A stretch of DNA of 46,980 nucleotides, taken from positions 1 to 46,980 of the forward strand of contig CALBZE010000106.1 in NCBI GenBank assembly GCA_937889645.1, given 5' to 3'. Of this stretch, positions 41,796 to 46,980 are shown piece by piece (position 1 is the stretch's first letter; every line of letters starts with the position of its first letter). This DNA is from an uncultured bacterium (GTDB lineage: Bacteria; Gemmatimonadota; Gemmatimonadetes; Longimicrobiales; RSA9). A model generated the notes under the pieces. It had not been told where the DNA came from and did not search any database. It was given only the letters and a program-made list of their open reading frames with translations. Made by a program: the position numbers and the translations under genes.

Positions 41796-43211
41796 ATGGA
41801 CGAGTTGGAGCTCTTCGAAGAAGCGATGCAGGCGTCGGCGGCGGCGGGCGACGGGTTCGATCCCGACGCGCCGCTCGCGGCACGGATGCGCCCGCGCACG
41901 ATCGACGAGTTCGTCGGCCAGGACCACATCCTCGGCCCCGGCCGCGCGCTGCGCGAATTGATCGAGCGCGACGAGGTCGGGAGTCTGATCCTCTGGGGCC
42001 CGCCCGGGACCGGGAAGACCACGCTCGCGCGGATCATCGCCGAACGCACGAGCGCCGTGTTCGTGCCTTTCAGCGCGGTCACGGACGGCGTGCCGCGCGT
42101 CCGCGAGATCCTGCGCGAGGCGGAGGCGCGGCGCCGCGCGGGCGGGCCGCGCACGATCCTCTTCTGCGACGAGATCCACCGCTTCAACAAGGCGCAGCAG
42201 GACGCCTTCCTGCCGCACGTCGAGGCGGGCACGATCACGTTGATCGGCGCGACGACGGAGAACCCGAGCTTCGAGGTCAACGGCGCGCTCCTGAGCCGCG
42301 CCCGCGTCTTCGTCCTCTCGCCGCTCCGGGAGGAGGACCTCGAGACGATCATGCGCCGCGCGCTCGCCGACGACGAGCGCGGCCTCGGCGGCCGCGGCCT
42401 GCGGGTCGACAAGGACGCGATTGCGCTGATCGCCCGCGAGGCCGATGGCGACGCGCGCCGGGCGCTCAACGCGCTCGAGACCGCGGCCACGCTCGCCACG
42501 GACGGCCGGATCACCGCGGAGACGGCGCGAGAGGCGCTGCAGCGTCGCTTCGCGCGCTACGACAAGGGTGGCGAGGAGCACTACAACCTGATCTCCGCGC
42601 TGCACAAGGCGGTGCGGGGCAGCGACCCGCAGGGCGCGCTCTACTGGCTGGCGCGGATGCTGGACGGCGGCGAGGACCCGCTCTACATCGCCCGGCGGCT
42701 GGTGCGAATGGCGATCGAGGACATCGGGCTCGCGGACCCGCAGGCGTTGCAGATCGCGATCGCGGCCCGGGACGCGTACCACTTCCTCGGCTCGCCCGAG
42801 GGCGACCTCGCGCTCGGCCAGGCGGCGGTCTACCTGGCGACGGCGCCGAAGTCGAACCGCCTGTACACCGCGATGGGGAAGGCGATGGCGGCCGCGCGCG
42901 AGACCCCGGCCGAGCCGGTGCCACTGCACATCCGCAACGCGCCGACGAAGCTGATGAAGCAACTCGGCTACGGTCAGGGGTACCGGTACGCTTTCGACTC
43001 GGAGGACCATTACCTGCCACAGGAGTACCTGCCGGACCGGCTCCGCGGTGCGACCTTCTACACGCCGAGCGAGTTCGGCTTCGAGAAGCGCATCGGCGAG
43101 CGGCTGGCGTGGTGGGAGGAGCGGCGTCGCGAGGCGGAGTCGCGGCAGGATCGCGGCGCCCACCGGCGCGGCGGGAAACGGAACGGAAACGCGAATGAGG
43201 AAGTGGATTGA
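41796..43211 (+). CDS. rarA: Replication-associated recombination protein RarA (MgsA, AAA+)
   Basis: A 471-residue AAA+ ATPase acting at stalled replication forks. N-terminal RMRPRTIDEFVGQDHILGPG, Walker A GPPGTGKTT (68-76), Walker B ILFCDEIHRFNKAQQDAFLP, sensor ATTENPSFEV, arginine finger LLSRARVF and the C-terminal RarA domain with MAIEDIGLADPQAL and HIRNAPTKLMKQLGYG. ATG 41796 gives the usual MD-LF start, though its GGAGGG lies very close; a TTG at 41772 overlapping the ZIP stop (TTGA) is the alternative and would mean direct coupling. Confidence 0.94.
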   Translation: MDELELFEEAMQASAAAGDGFDPDAPLAARMRPRTIDEFVGQDHILGPGRALRELIERDEVGSLILWGPPGTGKTTLARIIAERTSAVFVPFSAVTDGVPRVREILREAEARRRAGGPRTILFCDEIHRFNKAQQDAFLPHVEAGTITLIGATTENPSFEVNGALLSRARVFVLSPLREEDLETIMRRALADDERGLGGRGLRVDKDAIALIAREADGDARRALNALETAATLATDGRITAETAREALQRRFARYDKGGEEHYNLISALHKAVRGSDPQGALYWLARMLDGGEDPLYIARRLVRMAIEDIGLADPQALQIAIAARDAYHFLGSPEGDLALGQAAVYLATAPKSNRLYTAMGKAMAAARETPAEPVPLHIRNAPTKLMKQLGYGQGYRYAFDSEDHYLPQEYLPDRLRGATFYTPSEFGFEKRIGERLAWWEERRREAESRQDRGAHRRGGKRNGNANEEVD

Positions 43212-43677
43212 GGCGACGCTGTGCGCCCTCGTGCTCGCGGGCGCTGCGGCGTCGTGCATGCCGCGGATCGAGGAGCCGAAGGTCCGGGTCGCCGGCGTGC
43301 GGCTCGGCGCGCTCGGATTCGAAGGCGGGCTTCTCTACGTCCGGCTCAGCGTCGAGAACCCGAACGACTTCGCGCTCGAGGCGGACGGGCTCACCTACGA
43401 CGTGCAGCTCGCCGAGCCGACGTCCGACGGCAAGCGTTGGATCGAGGTGACCCGAGGCTCGTTCACCGAAGAGCTCCGCGTCGGCGCGGAAGACAGCACG
43501 ACGGTCGAGATCCCGGTCGAGTTCAGCTACCGCGGGCTCGGCGGCGCGATCCGCAGCGTTCTCGGCACGGGCTCCGTCGATTACAGGGTCCGAGGCACGA
43601 TCTACCTGAAGAAGCCGGTGTCGGTGGACATTCCCTACGACCATTCCGGCAAGGTCATGGTGATCGGCGAGAACTGA
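43195..43677 (+). CDS. LEA14-like (WHy domain) lipoprotein
   Basis: A 160-residue protein with a lipoprotein signal (ATLCALVLAGAAASC, Cys about residue 21). A WHy/LEA14 beta-sandwich follows, with VRLGALGFEGGLLYVRLSVENPNDFALEADGLTYDVQL and a C-terminal VEIPVEFSYRGLGG. WHy domains are found in desiccation/stress proteins and as small lipoproteins of unclear role. ATG overlaps the rarA stop by 17 bases. Likely periplasmic, lipid-anchored. Confidence 0.85.
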   Translation: MRKWIEATLCALVLAGAAASCMPRIEEPKVRVAGVRLGALGFEGGLLYVRLSVENPNDFALEADGLTYDVQLAEPTSDGKRWIEVTRGSFTEELRVGAEDSTTVEIPVEFSYRGLGGAIRSVLGTGSVDYRVRGTIYLKKPVSVDIPYDHSGKVMVIGEN

Positions 43678-43732
43678 GCCCGCGGCCGGGGGTACGGTAA
43701 CGGTCGTTCACCCTGAGGAAAGGAGTCGTCTC

Positions 43733-45031
43733 ATCAGCGAACCGATTTCGACCGAGGCGCCGCGCGAGCGCGCCGTTCTGGTCTCGGCCCCGATGAAGTG
43801 GGAGTCGCCGCGTGCGGCGCAGGCGCACCTCCACGAGCTGTCCCGGCTGGCGGACACCGCGGGCGCGGTCGTCGTCGGGACGCTGGTCCAGCGGCTCGAC
43901 TCGCCGCACCCCAAGTATTACATCGGCGAAGGGAAGGTCGAGGAGCTGAAGCAGCTGGTCCAGGAGACCGGCGCGTCGCTCATCATCTTCGACGAGGAGC
44001 TCTCGCCGGCGCAGGGGAAGAACCTCGAGGACGCGCTCAAGGTCCGAATCGTGGACCGGGCCGAGCTGATCCTGGACATCTTCGCGACGCGGGCGCGGAC
44101 GGCCGAGGCGCAGATGCAGGTCGAGCTGGCGCAGCTCCAGTACATGCTCCCGCGGCTCCGGCGGATGTGGACGCACCTGGAGCGAACCGGCGGCGGGATC
44201 GGGACCCGGGGTCCCGGTGAGACGCAGCTCGAGACGGACCGCCGGTTGATCAACCGGCGAATCCGCGACCTGCGGGAGAAGCTCGAGGTCGTCGCCCGGC
44301 GCCGTGCGACGCAGCGCAAGGGCCGCAAGGGCGAGTTCCGCGTGGCGCTGGTCGGGTACACGAACGCGGGGAAGTCTTCCATCCTGCGTGCGCTCTCGGG
44401 GACCGAGCTCTTCGTCGAGGACCGGCTCTTCGCCACGCTGGACCCGGCGACGCGGCAGGTCGAGTTGGGTCCGGGCACGCGCGTGCTCGTGACCGACACG
44501 GTCGGCTTCATCCGCAAGCTGCCGCACCACCTCGTGGCTTCGTTCCGCGCGACGCTCGAGGAGACGCACGAGGCGGATCTGCTCGTCCACGTGATCGACG
44601 CCTCGCACCCGAGCTGGCGGGAGCACAAGGAGGTCGTCGAGGAGGTGCTCGCCGACCTCGGCGTCGCCGACCGGCCGATGCTGGTGGTCTTCAACAAGAT
44701 CGACCAGTTGACGCACGAGGAGGAGGAGGAATTCCGCGAGCGCGTCGGGCTCGAGGTCCGGGAGCCGGTCGTCTTCGCGTCGGCGGTCGAGGCCGGCGGG
44801 TTGGACGCGTTGCGCGAGAAGGTCCGCGAGATCCTCCTCGAGCAGCGGCCGGAGGTTCGGCTCCAGATTCCCGTCCAGGACGGCGAGGCGCTGGCGGTCG
44901 TGTATCGGGAGGGCGAAGTCCTGGTGAGGAAGGACGAGGGAACGGTCGTCAATCTCGTGGCGCGGCTGCCGCGACCGGCGCTCGGGCGGCTGCTGCACCG
45001 TGCCGGGGTGAGCGTGACGGGCGCCGCATGA
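43733..45031 (+). CDS. hflX: Ribosome-associated GTPase HflX, apparent non-canonical (AUC) start
   Basis: A ribosome-splitting GTPase of the HflX family: N-terminal domain with SPHPKYYIGEGKVEELKQL, DEELSPAQGKNLEDAL and ILDIFATRARTAEAQMQVELAQL, then the G domain with GYTNAGKSSIL (G1), DTVGFIRKLPHHLVASF (G3) and FNKIDQL (G4). The first ATG (43793) would cut off ERAVLV, which aligns with EQAVLV at the start of E. coli HflX as I recall it. AAAGGAG at 43720-43725 points to the codon 7 bases on, ATC 43733 (ISEPISTEAP..., 432 residues). No ATG/GTG/TTG exists in that frame upstream. Either AUC is used or ATC is a sequence error for ATG. Confidence 0.9.
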   Translation: MSEPISTEAPRERAVLVSAPMKWESPRAAQAHLHELSRLADTAGAVVVGTLVQRLDSPHPKYYIGEGKVEELKQLVQETGASLIIFDEELSPAQGKNLEDALKVRIVDRAELILDIFATRARTAEAQMQVELAQLQYMLPRLRRMWTHLERTGGGIGTRGPGETQLETDRRLINRRIRDLREKLEVVARRRATQRKGRKGEFRVALVGYTNAGKSSILRALSGTELFVEDRLFATLDPATRQVELGPGTRVLVTDTVGFIRKLPHHLVASFRATLEETHEADLLVHVIDASHPSWREHKEVVEEVLADLGVADRPMLVVFNKIDQLTHEEEEEFRERVGLEVREPVVFASAVEAGGLDALREKVREILLEQRPEVRLQIPVQDGEALAVVYREGEVLVRKDEGTVVNLVARLPRPALGRLLHRAGVSVTGAA

Positions 45032-45900
45032 GCGACGAGGTCGTCATCGTCGGGCCGGGCCGGATGGGTCTGGCCCTCGGCTCCGCGCTCGCGGCGTGCG
45101 GGGAGGTCCGGCGGTTGACGTTTTTCGGCCGGGATGAGGACCCGCCGCCGCATCCGCTGTTCAACCGTCCGGACGGCGGCGTCGCGTACCGCCTCGGCCC
45201 GCAGCCGCTCCCGCCGGATACGACGATCCTCGTCCTGGCCGTTCCGGACGACCGGCTGGAGGAGGTCGCGCGGGCGGTGGCGAGCGCGGGCCCGGCGCCG
45301 CAGGGGTGCGTGGCGTTCCACCTGGCCGGCGCGCTGACGACGGAGGTGCTCGCGCCGCTGCACGCGGTCGGGTACGCCGTCGGCTCGCTGCACCCGCTGC
45401 AGACGGTCGCGGACCCGTGGTCGGGGGCGGACCGGCTGGTCGGCGCGGCGTTCGCGATCGCCGGCGAGCCGGAGGCGCTGGCCGCGGGGCGGCGGCTGAT
45501 CCACGCGCTGAGGGGCACGCCGCTGGTCGTGCCGCCGTCGCTCAGGCCGCTGTATCATGCCGCGGCCGTCTTCGCATCGAACTACCTGGTTGCGCTCGTT
45601 TCGATGGCGGCCCGGCTGCTGGTGCAGGCGGGGATTCCCGCGTCCGAAGCGCTCCCCGCGATCCTGCCGCTGGTCCGCGGCACGCTGGACAACCTCGAAC
45701 AGCTCGGGGTCTCGGCGGCGCTGACCGGGCCGATCGCGCGCGGCGACGTGGACACGGTGCGCCGGCACCTGGCGCGGTTGTCCCCGAAGGAGCGGGCGCT
45801 ATATTCCGCGCTCGGTCTCGAGGCGCTCGAGCTGGCGCGGGCGGCCGGGCTGGACGCCCACCGTGCGGCGGAGCTGGAAGCACTCCTATCCTTCGAGTGA
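45028..45900 (+). CDS. Rossmann-fold/DUF2520 protein
   Basis: A 290-residue protein with an N-terminal NAD(P)-type Rossmann fold (VVIVGPGRMGLALGSALAACG, then LVLAVPDDRLEEVARAV) and a C-terminal helical DUF2520 domain (YHAAAVFASNYLVALVSMAARLL, GVSAALTGPIARGDVDTVRRHLARL). The overall plan is that of the 6-phosphogluconate dehydrogenase-like/ketopantoate reductase group, but substrate is unknown. It overlaps hflX (ATGA) and pdxJ (TGATG). In many genomes DUF2520 proteins neighbour pantothenate genes; here they adjoin vitamin B6 synthesis. Confidence 0.88.
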   Translation: MSDEVVIVGPGRMGLALGSALAACGEVRRLTFFGRDEDPPPHPLFNRPDGGVAYRLGPQPLPPDTTILVLAVPDDRLEEVARAVASAGPAPQGCVAFHLAGALTTEVLAPLHAVGYAVGSLHPLQTVADPWSGADRLVGAAFAIAGEPEALAAGRRLIHALRGTPLVVPPSLRPLYHAAAVFASNYLVALVSMAARLLVQAGIPASEALPAILPLVRGTLDNLEQLGVSAALTGPIARGDVDTVRRHLARLSPKERALYSALGLEALELARAAGLDAHRAAELEALLSFE

Positions 45901-46655
45901 TGCGACTCCACATCAACATCGACCACGTGGCCACGGTCCGCCAGGCGCGTCGCACCGACGAGCCGGACCCGGTTCGCGCAGCGGTCCTGGCGGAGCTGGG
46001 CGGCGCGGACGGGATCACCGTGCACCTGCGCGAGGACCGGCGACACATACAGGACCGGGACGTCCGGCTCCTGGTCGAGACATCCCGGACCGGCGTGAAT
46101 CTCGAGCTGGCCGCGGAGAGCGAGGTCGTCGACATCGCGGTCGGCCTGCCGCTCAAGGCGGCGACGCTCGTTCCCGAGCGGCGGGAGGAGATCACGACGG
46201 AAGGCGGGCTCGCGCTCGGCAGCGAGCCGCAGCGTCGCAAGGTCGGCGCGGCGCTCGAGCGGATCCGCGCGGCCGGGATCCGGACGTCGCTCTTCGTCGA
46301 CCCGGACCCCGAGGCGTTGCGCCACGCGGCGGAGCTGGGCGCGGACGCGGTGGAGCTGCACACGGGCGAGTACGCGGAGGCGTACAAGCGAAGCGCGGCC
46401 GAGGCCGAAGCGGCGCTGCAGCGCTTGCGGAGCGCGGCGGCCCGCGCCCGCGCGCTCGGCCTCGACGTCCATGCCGGGCACGGCCTGACCTACGAGAACG
46501 TCGTGCCGGTGGCGCAGATCCCCGAGATCGAGGAGCTCAACATCGGGCACAGCGTGATCAGCCGCGCCGTGTTCGTCGGGATGGAGCGCGCGGTCCGGGA
46601 GATGAAGGAGATCATCCGCCACGCGCGGCTGGCGGCGAACCCGATGGAGCCCTGA
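45900..46655 (+). CDS. pdxJ: Pyridoxine 5'-phosphate synthase
   Basis: A 251-residue TIM-barrel enzyme that condenses 1-deoxyxylulose-5-phosphate with 3-amino-2-oxopropyl phosphate to pyridoxine phosphate (DXP-dependent B6 pathway). Signatures: LHINIDHVATVRQARRTDEPDPV, ITVHLREDRRHIQDRDV, ELHTGEYAEAY, VHAGHGLTYENV and ELNIGHSVISRAVFVGM. ATG 45900 shares its A with the preceding TGA. Full length and active-site His/Glu motifs intact. Confidence 0.97.
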   Translation: MRLHINIDHVATVRQARRTDEPDPVRAAVLAELGGADGITVHLREDRRHIQDRDVRLLVETSRTGVNLELAAESEVVDIAVGLPLKAATLVPERREEITTEGGLALGSEPQRRKVGAALERIRAAGIRTSLFVDPDPEALRHAAELGADAVELHTGEYAEAYKRSAAEAEAALQRLRSAAARARALGLDVHAGHGLTYENVVPVAQIPEIEELNIGHSVISRAVFVGMERAVREMKEIIRHARLAANPMEP

Positions 46656-46659
46656 CGCT

Positions 46660-46980
46660 ATGCCGATCGTTCGGGACTTCTTCCGGACCGAGGCCGAGGA
46701 CTGCCTCCGGCGCCTGGACGAGCTGCTCGACGCGGCGGCGCCGGGCGCCGTCGACGCGGCCGAGCTGCTGCGTGTGTCGCGGCTGCTCCGCGGCAGCGCG
46801 CAGATGGCCCGTGAGGACGACGTGGCAACCCTCGCGCGGGCGCTAGAGTCGGTGGCCCGTGCGGTCGTGAGCGACGTCGTCGCGTGGGACGAAGAGCTGG
46901 CCGCGCGGGTGCGCGATACGGTCGCCGAGCTGCGCGCGCTCGTCGAGGCCGAGTCGGGGCAGGAGCGGGCGGCGCGCGCC
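46660..46980 (+). CDS. HPt-like domain protein with missing phospho-accepting His (N-terminal part)
   Basis: Runs off the right edge; 107 residues are visible. It starts MPIVRDFFRTEAEDCLRRLDELL and has a helical bundle with RLLRGSAQMAREDDVATLARALE (41-63). This is the HPt signature H-T-(L/I)-K-G-S-A of CheA-type kinases, but the phosphorylated His is Arg (R41) and the Lys is Arg (R44). The ATG lies 5 bases after the pdxJ stop. If it is a CheA-like kinase, the visible domain cannot accept phosphate; other domains lie outside. An alternative is a scaffold or pseudo-HPt protein. Confidence 0.7.
   Translation, partial: MPIVRDFFRTEAEDCLRRLDELLDAAAPGAVDAAELLRVSRLLRGSAQMAREDDVATLARALESVARAVVSDVVAWDEELAARVRDTVAELRALVEAESGQERAARA

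Noticed and set aside
43793..43798. ATG 43793 as the ordinary hflX start
   Set aside because: It removes a conserved first strand and has no ribosome site; the Shine-Dalgarno sequence is placed for 43733. Not fully excluded.

Overview
The window is a gene-dense stretch (about 50 genes, no gene-free gap over 300 bases) of a very GC-rich bacterial chromosome. The largest gene-free gap is the divergent intergenic region at about 20969-21253. No rRNA, tRNA, CRISPR array, insertion sequence, phage gene or attachment site was seen. The gene set points to a Gram-negative-type, respiring heterotroph: a heptose isomerase (GmhA), lipoproteins with lipoboxes, menaquinone-type prenyltransferase/UbiX/methyltransferase genes, an ECF sigma factor with a zinc-type anti-sigma factor, and a 6-bladed beta-propeller lipoprotein. 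Together these resemble Gemmatimonadota or a close relative. That placement is an inference from gene content and composition, not a database result.

Layout. 1-4093 (+): the end of a delta-1-pyrroline-5-carboxylate dehydrogenase gene, then an iron-sulfur cluster group (Nfu-type scaffold, Mrp/NBP35 ATPase, a small cysteine-less ScdA_N-like protein), a SAM hydroxide adenosyltransferase and an SDR oxidoreductase. 4125-8160 (-): one apparent operon of ECF sigma factor, anti-sigma factor, multi-pass membrane protein, exported toast-rack protein, 2-TM miniprotein and OsmC protein. This is a plausible envelope-stress module and the most system-like set in the window. 8294-14913: UbiE/MenG methyltransferase (+), FAD oxidoreductase (-), EamA transporter (-), DUF4142 lipoprotein (-), then UbiA/MqnP, UbiX, a phosphodiesterase and a membrane miniprotein (+). 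14924-20968 (-): cystathionine gamma-synthase family enzyme, then M48 protease, PurD, MutM, a Cho/UvrC-N-like nuclease and a lipoprotein.

21254-33064 (+): alpha/beta hydrolase, GlmM-GlmS (UDP-GlcNAc precursor supply), Dtd, Maf, MtnA, GlpK, a YfiM/DUF2279-like protein, a glycogen-debranching-type glycosidase, a zinc-ribbon miniprotein and threonine aldolase. 33274-34314: RecA with a candidate LexA box. 34456-35700 (-): beta-propeller lipoprotein. 35917-46980 (+): a long, tightly coupled train of AlaS, unknown, GmhA, CCA-adding enzyme, ZIP transporter, RarA, WHy/LEA14 lipoprotein, HflX, DUF2520 protein, PdxJ and the start of an HPt-domain protein.

Regulatory sequence is readable. At least six promoters fit the pattern TTGnnn - 17/18 - TAnnnT. 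Many genes end in perfect, very GC-rich hairpins without U-tracts. The most notable anomalies are: hflX has no AUG/GUG/UUG at the position demanded by its Shine-Dalgarno sequence and conserved N-terminus (the codon there is AUC); a terminator-shaped hairpin makes up almost the whole 5' leader of glmM; the HPt protein lacks its phospho-accepting histidine; and the Mrp-coupled ScdA_N-like protein lacks its cysteines.
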